This document shows positions 8,447 to 16,751 of a DNA stretch of 32,177 nucleotides, piece by piece. The position numbers were made by a program, and so were the translations under genes. This stretch comes from Nostocaceae cyanobacterium. Lineage in GTDB: Bacteria; Cyanobacteriota; Cyanobacteriia; Cyanobacteriales; Nostocaceae. The stretch is from NCBI GenBank assembly GCA_030065825.1, contig JASJCY010000090.1, positions 1 to 32,177 on the forward strand, in the 5' to 3' direction. The notes under the pieces were generated by a model. The model had not been told where the DNA came from. It searched no databases and saw nothing but the letters and a program-made list of their open reading frames with translations. How positions within the stretch are numbered: the first letter of the stretch is position 1; each line of letters begins with the position of its first letter.

Positions 8447-8980
8447 ATGCTTTATCCATCGGAACTAGTTGTTAGAAAAAATTTGTTTTGGTTAATTACC
8501 CAGAGTATTGGGACTATTTACCAGTCGTGTGATTGGCATATAACCAGGAATCCGAGTTATCTTTTTCAGGATTTGTTATTGTGGTTAAAGCAGCCCCGAA
8601 ATCAACATAAAATCTTTGAAAAATTATATGTACTTAGATGGCAAAAAAAAGAAAATAGGCAGTTTTTCTCAGAAATGGATGCAGTTGAAAGACAGAACTT
8701 GTTGCGGCAAATCAAAAAAGATTATAGTCAGATATTGATAAGTTATTTTACTACAGACAGAACTGTCAAAGATAAAATAGATAAATTTGTCAATTTAGTT
8801 TTTTGTGCTAAAATTCCTGTGCCTCAGATTATAGAGATACATATGGATTTAATTGAGGAGTTTTCCAACCAGCTAAAATTGGAAGGGAGAAACGATGAAG
8901 CATTACTTGATTATCGCCTGACATTAATTGATATTTTGGCTCATCTGTGTGAGGCATATCGCTGTTCGATGCCAAAATAG
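8447..8980 (+). CDS. kaiA: Circadian clock protein KaiA, short form
   Basis: KaiA stimulates KaiC autophosphorylation by binding the KaiC C-terminal tail, and KaiB-KaiC sequesters it at night. This 177-aa version has the conserved C-terminal four-helix domain (about 76-177), with [22 protein letters not shown] and [18 protein letters not shown] closely matching the Synechococcus protein. The N-terminal receiver-like domain of the 284-aa Synechococcus KaiA is absent. About 75 residues precede the conserved domain instead, beginning [12 protein letters not shown]. Short KaiA proteins are known in filamentous cyanobacteria. The ATG at 8447 is preceded by GGAGG about ten bases upstream. kaiB follows after about 100 bp on the same strand. 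Confidence 0.93.
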   Translation: MLYPSELVVRKNLFWLITQSIGTIYQSCDWHITRNPSYLFQDLLLWLKQPRNQHKIFEKLYVLRWQKKENRQFFSEMDAVERQNLLRQIKKDYSQILISYFTTDRTVKDKIDKFVNLVFCAKIPVPQIIEIHMDLIEEFSNQLKLEGRNDEALLDYRLTLIDILAHLCEAYRCSMPK

Positions 8981-9078
8981 CTTCAAGGCTGATAATTCTA
9001 ATTGTCAAGCACACAGTTCATGGAAAGCTGGCACTCTTAATCTACTATGCTTTGAGAACCTACCTCAAATTTTTATGT

Positions 9079-9396
9079 ATGAGTAAAATCAGAAAAACCT
9101 ATGTCCTCAAGCTTTATGTAGCAGGTAAAACTGCAAATTCTGTCCGGGCACTAAAAACACTCAAAGATATATTAGAACAGGAGTTCAAGGGAGTTTATGC
9201 TTTGAAAGTCATCGACGTACTCAAAAATCCGCAGTTGGCAGAAGAAGATAAAATCTTAGCTACCCCCACACTATCGAAAATTTTGCCTCCACCCGTGCGT
9301 AAAATTATTGGGGATTTATCAGATAGAGAAAGAGTATTGATTGGATTAGATTTACTCTATGAAGAATTGGTTGAACAAGAAAGCTTAGAAGAATAG
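9079..9396 (+). CDS. kaiB: Circadian clock protein KaiB
   Basis: KaiB is the fold-switching clock protein that binds the KaiC CI ring, captures KaiA and signals to output kinases. The 105-aa product starting [16 protein letters not shown] has the family's usual length and matches KaiB throughout ([52 protein letters not shown]). The frame is open from a TTG at 9052, but the ATG at 9079 reproduces the N-terminus of known KaiB and is preferred. It lies between kaiA and kaiC. A 226-bp gap separates it from kaiC, longer than in Synechococcus, and includes a segment (around 9447-9465, GAGGCGAGACGCCCATCCCA) that looks like a dispersed cyanobacterial repeat, so kaiC may have its own promoter. Confidence 0.97.
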   Translation: MSKIRKTYVLKLYVAGKTANSVRALKTLKDILEQEFKGVYALKVIDVLKNPQLAEEDKILATPTLSKILPPPVRKIIGDLSDRERVLIGLDLLYEELVEQESLEE

Positions 9397-9622
9397 TAAG
9401 CTGTTCAACATTTAACTGTTCCACATTTAAATTGTATATGAGTGAGAGGCGAGACGCCCATCCCATGCTGATCCTACAATCAACTGATGATTTTTGTTTA
9501 TGCAAATTAGATGTATTATAGCTTAAAAAGCAACCTACAATACAATAAAATAAAAATTGATTAAGATTATTTACAATACTAAACAAAAATTGGGTTGAGT
9601 TCCCATTTGTCAAAAACAAGCA

Positions 9623-11191
9623 ATGAGTGAAAACGACCTATCAGGGCAAAATCAAGCACGGGTACTTACCGGTGTTGAAAAAATTCGCACGATGATAGAG
9701 GGCTTTGACGATATTAGTCATGGTGGTTTGCCCATTGGTAGAAGCACCTTAGTCAGTGGTACCTCTGGAACAGGTAAAACTTTATTTTCTTTGCAGTTTC
9801 TTTATAATGGTATTAGCTATTTTGACGAAGCTGGAATATTTGTCACTTTTGAAGAATCTCCTAGTGATATTATTAAAAATGCCTGTATATTTAACTGGGA
9901 TCTACAACGTTTAATAGAGTCAGGTAAACTATTTATCCTCGATGCTTCTCCAGATCCAGAGGGGCAAGATATTATTGGTAATTTTGACTTGTCGGCATTA
10001 ATTGAACGGCTACAATACGCAATTCGCAAATACAAAGCCAGACGAGTAGCAATTGACTCCGTAACGGCAGTATTTCAGCAATATGAAATGGTAGGAGTGG
10101 TGCGTCGGGAAATTTTTCGGTTGGTAGCACGTCTGAAACAATTAGGTGTGACAACCGTGATGACTACAGAACGTAATGAAGAATACGGACCGATTGCTGC
10201 TTTTGGGGTAGAAGAATTTGTCTCAGATAATGTGGTAATTGTTCGTAATGTCCTGGAAGGGGAACGTCGTCGTCGCACCATTGAAATTCTCAAATTGCGG
10301 GGTACAACTCACATGAAAGGAGAGTATCCTTTCACCATTACCAATGAAGGAATAAATATCTTCCCCTTGGGAGCGATGCGTTTAACTCAACGTTCTTCCA
10401 ATGTCCGGGTTTCTTCAGGGGTGAAGACTCTGGACGAGATGTGTGGTGGTGGTTTCTTCCGAGATTCGATTATCCTAGCTACGGGAGCCACAGGTACTGG
10501 TAAAACCCTGTTAGTGAGTAAATTCCTTCAAGATGGCTGTGTTCATGGGGAAAGGGCAATTCTATTTGCTTACGAAGAATCTCGTGCCCAACTTTCCCGC
10601 AATGCCACTTCTTGGGGAATCAGCTTTGAGGAATTAGAGAAGCAAGGGTTACTGAAAATTATTTGTACCTATCCAGAGTCTACAGGTTTAGAAGACCACT
10701 TGCAAATTATTAAGTCAGAGATTGCTGATTTTAAACCAGCCCGTATTGCCATTGATTCTCTTTCTGCCTTAGCTAGAGGGGTAACCAATAATGCATTCCG
10801 GCAATTTGTAATTGGTGTCACGGGTTACGCCAAACAGGAAGAAATTACCGGATTTTTTACCAATACAACAGACCAATTTATGGGGTCTCATTCCATTACT
10901 GATTCCCATATTTCTACGATTACCGACACGATTATCATGTTGCAGTATGTAGAGATTCGTGGAGAAATGTCCCGGGCAATTAATGTATTTAAAATGCGCG
11001 GTTCTTGGCATGATAAGGGTATTCGCGAGTACAACATTACTGCTGAAGGTCCGGATATCAAAGATTCTTTCCGTCATTACGAAAGAATTGTCAGTGGTGC
11101 GCCTACCCGCGTTACTATCGATGAAAAGGCGGAACTGTCTCGCATTGTCAAAGGCTTTCAAGATCAGGGAAGTTCCGATTCCTCAAGTTAG
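9623..11191 (+). CDS. kaiC: Circadian clock ATPase/autokinase KaiC
   Basis: KaiC forms a hexamer of two stacked RecA-like domains whose ATPase and autokinase/phosphatase cycles keep circadian time. The 522-aa protein has both P-loops: GTSGTGKT in CI (Lys52) and GATGTGKT in CII. The CI catalytic pair Glu77-Glu78 is present (VTFEES). The phosphorylation site segment ITDSHISTITDT carries the residues equivalent to Thr426, Ser431 and Thr432. The C-terminal tail that KaiA binds is present (about 490-522), slightly longer than in Synechococcus and rich in Ser at the very end. The ATG at 9623 has only a weak ribosome binding site. hgdD starts 64 bp downstream on the same strand. Confidence 0.98.
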   Translation: MSENDLSGQNQARVLTGVEKIRTMIEGFDDISHGGLPIGRSTLVSGTSGTGKTLFSLQFLYNGISYFDEAGIFVTFEESPSDIIKNACIFNWDLQRLIESGKLFILDASPDPEGQDIIGNFDLSALIERLQYAIRKYKARRVAIDSVTAVFQQYEMVGVVRREIFRLVARLKQLGVTTVMTTERNEEYGPIAAFGVEEFVSDNVVIVRNVLEGERRRRTIEILKLRGTTHMKGEYPFTITNEGINIFPLGAMRLTQRSSNVRVSSGVKTLDEMCGGGFFRDSIILATGATGTGKTLLVSKFLQDGCVHGERAILFAYEESRAQLSRNATSWGISFEELEKQGLLKIICTYPESTGLEDHLQIIKSEIADFKPARIAIDSLSALARGVTNNAFRQFVIGVTGYAKQEEITGFFTNTTDQFMGSHSITDSHISTITDTIIMLQYVEIRGEMSRAINVFKMRGSWHDKGIREYNITAEGPDIKDSFRHYERIVSGAPTRVTIDEKAELSRIVKGFQDQGSSDSSS

Positions 11192-11255
11192 CATCATGTT
11201 ATAGTCTGTGGGAGAAAACGGTTTCTACCGCTTGATTTTTGTGTGAGGGAACGCG

Positions 11256-13490
11256 GTGAAAGGACAGCAAATATTCCATACTTTTTTACCTGGTGTGACA
11301 GCAGCAGTATTAACCACTCAACCAGTTTGGGCTGAGAATGTAAAAGTCAGCGGAATAGAGCTGAGTACTACTGCTAACAATAACACCATTATTGCCAACA
11401 AGGTTAATAGGCAACAGCCAAGTACACCTAAAAAAAATCCAACCACCGTTATCACCCCTAGTAGGGTGAGTTCAGGCAATTTTCAGCTTTTGAGTGATAG
11501 CGCTACGGGGATAATGGTGACTGGCAAAACAGGTGTACCCATCAAAACAACATCGGCAACAGATAAAAAAGCGGTGTTGAATTTGACCCCTTCTTTATCT
11601 AATTTCCTAGAGAAAAATCGTCTTGGTTCTGCCCAAAATCAGCAAACTCGTGGTGATTCCTTGATTACTACTAAGAAACCGCAGAATGAGGGCGATATTA
11701 TTGTTAATGAAAATGTAAAACCTAATGTAAAACCTAATTCTGTAGAGTCAAAAACTTTGCCCGATGCAGTGGGCAAGAAAAAACCTCCTAATACAGCAAA
11801 AAGTCCTGGATCTGCCAAGCTGTTAAATGCGGTGTTGAAGCAGCGAAATTGTCAGCAGCAATCTGGAAGCAAACAACCCCCAAAGGAAACAGGAAACAGG
11901 GAACAGGGAACAGGGACTGGTTTGTCAGAGGATTTAAACCCCTGCCAAACTTCTGTCACTTTGAAAGGTGAGGCTTCAGAGCAAGGAACCAGGCAACAGG
12001 AAACAACTGTTAAGAGTTGCCCGTTGCCCGTTCCCTCCAAGGCAACAGCTTCGGTGACTGTTAGTGATGCAAATTGCTCGCAAAGTGATATTTCTGGTCA
12101 GCCAATGGCGCAAACACCAACGCCAATACTACCGGAGACTAAACAGTTAGAGCCAAATGGTTCTGGTTCGGCTTTACCACCTGATTATCTCAATCCCAGC
12201 CCCAATCCTTTGCAGTTTCCCACCAAACCGGGAGAAGTGGAAGTAAAGGGAACTCAGCCCATTACTTTAGAACAAGCGCTGGAATTGGCAAAACGCAATA
12301 ATCGGCAATTGCAAGAGGCACTATTGCAGCAACAAGTGGCTGAAAAAGACGTGCGAGAAGCTCAAGCAGCTTTGTATCCTACTGTCGATCTTACCACTCA
12401 GGTTAGTCGGCAGCAGTCTGCTGGCGCTCAACGTCAGATTGAAGCTGGTTTAGCCGGACTAGATACAGTCACCGACACTGTGAATGCTCAAGCAGAGCTA
12501 AGATATAATCTTTATACCTCTGGGAGACGGTTGGCAAATATCCGAGCAGCAGAAGAGCAACTACGCTTCCGTGAATTGGATGTAGAGCGCATTGTAGAGC
12601 AAATTCGTCTGGATGTCAGCATTAGATACTACGATTTGCAAAACAGAGATGAACAAGTGCGGATTAACGAGTCTGCCGTTAGGAATGCCGAGGCTAGTTT
12701 AAAAGATGCTCAAGCATTAGAACGAGCTGGAGTGGGGACGCGGTTCGATGTGTTGCGCTCTCAGGTGAATTTAGCCAATGCTCAGCAACAACTAACTAGT
12801 GCTGTTGCTGAGCAGCGAGTTAGCCGTCGGGAATTAGCAAATCTGTTGAGTTTGTCCCAAGGGGTTGATATTAGTGCCGCAGACCCTGTCAAATTAGCAG
12901 GACTGTGGAACGAAACCCTTGAAGACAGTATTGTCAAGGCATTTCAAAACCGTCCCGAACTGCAACAGAACTTAACCCAGCGTAATATTAATGAGCAACA
13001 GCGCAGGGCTGCACTTGCTAACCTGGGTCCCCAATTGAGTTTGGTTGCTAGGTATGACCTACTCGATCAGTTCGATGATTCTGTTGGCGTTACTGATGGC
13101 TATACTGTAGCCCTCCAGGCAACCTTAAATCTATTCGATGGGGGAGCAGCAAAAGCCAGAGCAGCTCGGGAGAAAGTTGAGATTGCGATCGCGGAAACTC
13201 AGTTTGCTCAACAACGCAACCTAGTGCGCGTTGAAGTAGAACGGCAATATTTTCGTTTGCAAGCTAATTTGGAAAACGTTCAAACCGCTAATGCTGCTTT
13301 GGATCAGGCGAAAGAATCTTTGCGTTTGGCAAGGCTGAGATTCCAAGCTGGTGTAGGTACTCAAACTGAGGTAATTAATGCTGAAAGCGACCTTACCAGA
13401 GCCGAAGGTAATCGAATTAGTGCAATTTTGGAATACAACAGCGCTTTGACTCGTTTACAACGAGCTGTTACTTCAAGGTCATCGCGCTAG
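11256..13490 (+). CDS. hgdD: TolC-family outer-membrane efflux protein, HgdD-like
   Basis: This 744-aa protein has a signal-peptide-like N-terminus ending near VWA (residues 24-26). A long Thr/Pro/Asn-rich region follows, up to about residue 330. Two outer-membrane efflux (OEP) repeats make up the rest, beginning ITLEQALELAKRNNRQL and with the second from about residue 545. TolC proteins form the trimeric channel across the outer membrane and periplasm for type I export and efflux. In Anabaena sp. PCC 7120 the gene right after kaiC is hgdD, a TolC needed for heterocyst glycolipid layer formation; the same position here supports that name. The start is GTG, with GAGGGA upstream. The N-terminal extension is unusual for TolC and contains a segment (about 209-262) encoded by short tandem repeats. 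The OEP domains look complete. Confidence 0.82.
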   Translation: MKGQQIFHTFLPGVTAAVLTTQPVWAENVKVSGIELSTTANNNTIIANKVNRQQPSTPKKNPTTVITPSRVSSGNFQLLSDSATGIMVTGKTGVPIKTTSATDKKAVLNLTPSLSNFLEKNRLGSAQNQQTRGDSLITTKKPQNEGDIIVNENVKPNVKPNSVESKTLPDAVGKKKPPNTAKSPGSAKLLNAVLKQRNCQQQSGSKQPPKETGNREQGTGTGLSEDLNPCQTSVTLKGEASEQGTRQQETTVKSCPLPVPSKATASVTVSDANCSQSDISGQPMAQTPTPILPETKQLEPNGSGSALPPDYLNPSPNPLQFPTKPGEVEVKGTQPITLEQALELAKRNNRQLQEALLQQQVAEKDVREAQAALYPTVDLTTQVSRQQSAGAQRQIEAGLAGLDTVTDTVNAQAELRYNLYTSGRRLANIRAAEEQLRFRELDVERIVEQIRLDVSIRYYDLQNRDEQVRINESAVRNAEASLKDAQALERAGVGTRFDVLRSQVNLANAQQQLTSAVAEQRVSRRELANLLSLSQGVDISAADPVKLAGLWNETLEDSIVKAFQNRPELQQNLTQRNINEQQRRAALANLGPQLSLVARYDLLDQFDDSVGVTDGYTVALQATLNLFDGGAAKARAAREKVEIAIAETQFAQQRNLVRVEVERQYFRLQANLENVQTANAALDQAKESLRLARLRFQAGVGTQTEVINAESDLTRAEGNRISAILEYNSALTRLQRAVTSRSSR
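11885..11917 (+). repeat. Heptamer tandem repeat inside the hgdD coding sequence
   Basis: Four imperfect 7-bp units (two GGAAACA, two GGGAACA) lie within the hgdD frame and encode ETGNREQGTG. The same heptamer family forms the intergenic arrays at 16329-16379 and 17655-17794. A further related segment with inverted copies (GGCAACAGG against TTGCCCGTTGCCC) follows at about 11990-12036 and encodes QGTRQQET and CPLPVP. Gain or loss of one unit would shift the reading frame. Confidence 0.8.
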
Positions 13491-13506
13491 ATGAATGGTG
13501 AAAGGA

Positions 13507-13578
13507 GGGAGATGGGGGAGAGAGGGAAGAGGGGGGAGAGGGGGGAGATGGGGGAGAGAGGGAAGAGGGGGGAGAGGG
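13507..13578. repeat. Two exact tandem copies of a 36-bp purine-rich unit
   Basis: The unit starting GGGAGATGGGGGAGAGAGGG occurs at 13507-13542 and again, identically, at 13543-13578, sixteen bases after the hgdD stop codon. The strand is almost pure purine, so non-B DNA structures are possible. It is followed by a pyrimidine-rich run of heptamer-like CCATTTA/CCATTCT units at about 13600-13658. Confidence 0.9.
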
Positions 13579-13670
13579 GGAAGAATAAAATTTTCCTAGT
13601 CCCATTTACCATTCTCCCTTTCCCATTTCCCATTTACCATTCTCCATTTACCATTCCCTGCTCAATTCAG

Positions 13671-13830
13671 ATATAGCGGTTTTTACTCTTTATGCAATAC
13701 AGACGCTTACCTCACCCCTTTCCCCTCTCCTACCCTACGGGAAGCCACTCCGTGTCTATAGTAAGGAGAGGGGTGCCGAAGGTGGGGTGAGGTTGAATTG
13801 TGTACCTCACTCAACTGAAAACCGCTATAT
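13671..13830. mobile_element. MITE-like element with 13-bp terminal inverted repeats
   Basis: The 160-bp element is bounded by perfect 13-bp inverted repeats, ATATAGCGGTTTT (13671-13683) and its complement (13818-13830). Inside are nested inverted repeats: CCTCACCCC with GGGGTGAGG (13710-13718, 13784-13792) and CCCCTCTCCT with AGGAGAGGGG (13722-13731, 13764-13773). The inner stem recurs at 14569-14626 and 27720-27778. A degenerate copy of the end lies at 32073-32101. There is no coding capacity, so it would move, if at all, with a transposase in trans. Confidence 0.75.
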
Positions 13831-13840
13831 TTCTAATTTT

Positions 13841-14020
13841 GGCATTGCTGAACTAAGGGATGAATATGAGTGGGGTAGGCATCTTGCCTGCCTGGTGAAA
13901 TACAGAAAACGGGCAGGGATGCCCCGCAGTCGCTACAACGGGGGGAACCCCCGCAACGCGCTGCTCTCCGTTCCACAAACCAAGATGCCCATCCCACAAA
14001 ACCATCAAAATCATCCTGCC
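13841..14020 (-). mobile_element. Dispersed MITE-like repeat, copy A
   Basis: Blocks at 13841-13893 and 13981-14020 are nearly identical, in reverse orientation, to 22619-22671 and 22562-22596. The terminus GGCATTGCTGAACTAAGGGA also resembles the ends at 22513, 22547, 25930 and 26032 (on the other strand). The middle of this copy, about 87 bp, contains a further hairpin-rich insert (GGGGGGAACCCCC) not present in copy B. A 92-codon frame across this repeat is not believed to be a gene. Confidence 0.7.
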
Positions 14021-14143
14021 GTCAAAATTGGCATAACATATTTGAAAAAAGAATGCGACACATAGTTGGTTGGTAGGGGTGCGGTTTCCGCGACCCTACA
14101 ATTGGATCTGTTGCAACCATTTTTTGATTGGGTATAAGATTCC

Positions 14144-14521
14144 ATGACTACAGTTACATCTCAAGAAATAGCCCAATTTCGTTCCTTGTTGGCAGATTAC
14201 CCCCAAGCTTTGTCAGCACTGGATTTAATCGAAGATTGTGAGGGAGATTTGGAAGATGCAGCTATGACACTAGCTATTCGCGCAGGACAACAACCAGAAG
14301 CTGAAAACTCCGAATGGTTAGATGCTTTGGCGAAAAAATGGCGTGCTGTTATCTGTCAGGCACAATTGCGGGATGACTTGCTGAATGGAAAAGTACTCTT
14401 AACGATGGAAGAGTTAAAAAAAATACCAACGTTTCCGAAGATTTTAGCCACACCAGTTTTGATGTATGTTTTTAAGGAGGGTATTAACAATTTTTGTCAG
14501 CCACTAGATACTGTTAAGTAA
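14144..14521 (+). CDS. Conserved cyanobacterial protein of unknown function
   Basis: This 125-aa protein begins MTTVTSQEIAQFRSLLADYP. It is soluble and mostly helical in character, with no signal peptide or membrane segment. Residues 26-48 (LIEDCEGDLEDAAMTLAIRAGQ) look like a helical UBA/CUE-type pattern, but this is only a resemblance. The even codon use and sensible amino-acid composition support a real gene. It lies downstream of hgdD after 650 bp of repeats and converges on ppx across a hairpin at 14569-14626. I cannot assign a function. Confidence 0.7.
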   Translation: MTTVTSQEIAQFRSLLADYPQALSALDLIEDCEGDLEDAAMTLAIRAGQQPEAENSEWLDALAKKWRAVICQAQLRDDLLNGKVLLTMEELKKIPTFPKILATPVLMYVFKEGINNFCQPLDTVK

Positions 14522-14568
14522 TCAGCTTTTACACATCTAATTTGCCGTTTTCAAGTCAATAGAATAAA

Positions 14569-14626
14569 CCTCACCCCGGAACCAAAGCCACCCCTCTCCT
14601 TAGTAAGGAGAGGGGAAGGGGGTGAG
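14569..14626. terminator. Palindromic repeat between convergent genes, probable bidirectional terminator
   Basis: CCTCACCCC (14569-14577) and GGGGTGAGG (14618-14626) enclose a near-perfect stem CCCTCTCCTTA/TAAGGAGAGGG (14592-14614). It sits between the stop of the 125-aa gene (14521) and the stop of ppx (14629), where a shared terminator would be useful. It is the same repeat family as the core of 13671-13830 and as 27720-27778. No clear U-tract follows. Confidence 0.55.
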
Positions 14627-14628
14627 GT

Positions 14629-16287
14629 TCAATCTGTATTGCACCCAACTACCACTGATGACTTTTCCAAAACCGCCACTATTTTTACCCCAAATTCCTC
14701 TTCAAATACTCCCTTTTTATAATCTAAACTCCACAATTCTAAAGCACAGTCATCATCAAGTCGAGACGGGAAAATTCGCAGGTGCAATTCCTTTATATTG
14801 CGGCGATATTCACATTTAACTTGAGATATGGCAGCAATTTTCCGCCGATCCAAAGCCACTGCTAATCTTAAAATCGCACTCAATTGACTCACAAGAATGC
14901 GGTGTTTTTTACTCAAAATATTATAATTTTCATGCTTTTTTTTCGGCGGTGATTTGCGATGATAACGAGCTATATTAGCAATAATTTCGATTTCAGTTTC
15001 GTTATATCCTAATAACTCACCATTACGAATTAAATAATAGGAATGCTTGTGGTGGGAATCATGACTGATATAATGACCACAATTGTGTAATATGGCGCTA
15101 GACCAAAGTAACTGTCTTTCTTCTTCTCCCCAACTATGCAGCAAATATTGGGTTTGGTCAAATAGACTCATGGCAAACTTAGCCACGCGATCGCAATACT
15201 CTAAGTTAACGTGGAACTTTTTTGCTACTTTTAATACACTTCTATCGCGCACCGAAACTTGATAGCGCAGACGGTCTTCTATTAAGCCGTGGGCTAGCAT
15301 CCAGTCTACAATTACCCCTTCTCGCAAGGAACGTTCACAAATTGTTAATGAATCAACTCCCAACAGGGTCATTGCTTCCAGTAATATTATTGAACCTGCC
15401 AGTATAACCTCAGACCTTTTTTCGGGCATACCCGGAATTGCTGCCCGTTCGGCGTTAGTCATTTTGCGCAGTTTATTTACCCATTCCCGCAAGTCTTTGA
15501 AGGTAAGCTGGTAGCCATTGAGGGTAGAGGGAATATAACCCAATTTGTCCCTGGCATTAATTAGCGCCAAGGTTTCAGCGGTTCCAGATGTACCCACTAA
15601 GCGGGGAACTTCGCCAAACTTGAGATTTGCTAGTACTTCTTCAACGGAACGTTCCAGCATCCCCCTGACAAATGCTTGCAGATATTGAAACTCATCATTA
15701 TTGATGGGATCGGTGGTGATTAATTCCCCAGTTAGTCGCACTGCGCCAACTTTGGTACTAGTAAGGCTTCTTTCCTCATGGGAGTCCCCTAAAATTAACT
15801 CAGTGGAACCACCGCCAATATCGATGATGATGTGGGGCTGGTTATTAAATTCCATCCCCGATAGTACACCCAGGTAAATCCGTCGCGCTTCTTCTTGTCC
15901 GGCAATTAAGTCAACGCTTAGACCTAACTCTTTGTCTACTGTTTGTAAAAAATCTTTACCATTAGGGGCTTCTCGGACAGCGCTAGTCGCCACTGCCACA
16001 ATGGTTTCAGCTTTCAGGGTTCTGGCTATTTCTTGGAAGCGTCGCAGAGTTGCGATTGCCTTTTCCATTACCTCTGGTTTGAGATTCCCTGTCACCAAAT
16101 CGCGATCGCCCAATCTGACAGTTTCCTTTTCTCTGTCGATGATGCTAAATGCAGGTAATGTGGGTTCAATGCGCACAATTACCATATGCAGGGAATTCGT
16201 TCCCATATCAATTGCAGCAATAATCCGGTGTTGCTCAACTGTTTGAGTGGGGATACTCGGATAGCTTGTTGAAACTAAATCCACCAT
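14629..16287 (-). CDS. ppx: Exopolyphosphatase / pppGpp phosphohydrolase (Ppx/GppA family)
   Basis: The 552-aa protein has the two phosphate-binding motifs of the ASKHA fold: AIDMGTNSLHMVIV (about 25-38) and IIDIGGGSTELILG (about 154-167). The catalytic Glu region follows the first (SAVREAPNG, about 113). The C-terminal third has an HD-like helical domain (about 330-500) with HNCGHYISHDSHHKHSYYL, as in long Ppx proteins. It should release phosphate from polyphosphate or pppGpp in the cytoplasm. Length fits the long bacterial Ppx type. The ATG at 16287 is followed by MVDLVSTSYP. It converges on the 125-aa gene and is divergent from ubiA across about 465 bp of repeats. Confidence 0.93.
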   Translation of the reverse strand: MVDLVSTSYPSIPTQTVEQHRIIAAIDMGTNSLHMVIVRIEPTLPAFSIIDREKETVRLGDRDLVTGNLKPEVMEKAIATLRRFQEIARTLKAETIVAVATSAVREAPNGKDFLQTVDKELGLSVDLIAGQEEARRIYLGVLSGMEFNNQPHIIIDIGGGSTELILGDSHEERSLTSTKVGAVRLTGELITTDPINNDEFQYLQAFVRGMLERSVEEVLANLKFGEVPRLVGTSGTAETLALINARDKLGYIPSTLNGYQLTFKDLREWVNKLRKMTNAERAAIPGMPEKRSEVILAGSIILLEAMTLLGVDSLTICERSLREGVIVDWMLAHGLIEDRLRYQVSVRDRSVLKVAKKFHVNLEYCDRVAKFAMSLFDQTQYLLHSWGEEERQLLWSSAILHNCGHYISHDSHHKHSYYLIRNGELLGYNETEIEIIANIARYHRKSPPKKKHENYNILSKKHRILVSQLSAILRLAVALDRRKIAAISQVKCEYRRNIKELHLRIFPSRLDDDCALELWSLDYKKGVFEEEFGVKIVAVLEKSSVVVGCNTD

Positions 16288-16328
16288 CTAATTATATCTC
16301 TCTATTTAGAATAGTAAAAGCTGGAAGT

Positions 16329-16379
16329 AGGGAATAGGGAATAGGGAAGTAGGGAATAGGGAATAGGGAATAGGGAATA
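16329..16379. repeat. Heptamer tandem repeat (GGGAATA type)
   Basis: About seven units of GGGAATA, with two GGGAAGTA variants, lie 40 bp upstream of the ppx start. They belong to the same family as 17655-17794. Such short tandem heptamers (STRR) are characteristic of heterocystous cyanobacteria. Confidence 0.85.
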
Positions 16380-16751
16380 GTGTTTCTTTCATTAACGGAT
16401 GAGAAATAATCGGTTACTGTAAAGAAACATAGAAGTAAGTAGTCGTCATGAACTGTGTACACCAGGGCACATGAAAATTCTTCTTAAGGGACTTGCAAAT
16501 AAAAAAATATCCCAAAATTTGATAGTGGTACAGGCATCCTTGCCTGTATGAGGGGCAGGCAGGGATGCCTACCCCACAATATGGGATAATTTCTTTGTTG
16601 GTATTTCCTAACCTGTTTCCCTTCGCTGGACTCACCTGTTAAGAATTCCCTATTTTCAAGTCAGCCTATACTTTTACAAATACCAAATAACGATATTCTA
16701 TAGATGTAAAGATGTATTAATTAATCTTTCTCTAGATATTTTTGATTACCT
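16380..16751. other. Intergenic region between ppx and ubiA
   Basis: No gene is seen. A nested hairpin occupies 16508-16588: TATCCCA/TGGGATA on the outside (16508-16514, 16582-16588), AGGCATCC/GGATGCCT inside, and ACAGGC/GCCTGT at one tip. Words such as GGGCAGGCAGGGATGCC recur in the repeat at 13841-14020. The 100 bp before ubiA are AT-rich and probably hold its promoter. Confidence 0.6.

Noticed and set aside
13491-13676. 61-codon frame after hgdD (GERGKRGERG repeats)
   Set aside because: It is a translation of the 36-bp tandem repeat and the following pyrimidine-rich repeats.
13787-14065. 92-codon frame
   Set aside because: It spans the end of one MITE-like element and another dispersed repeat; no protein features.
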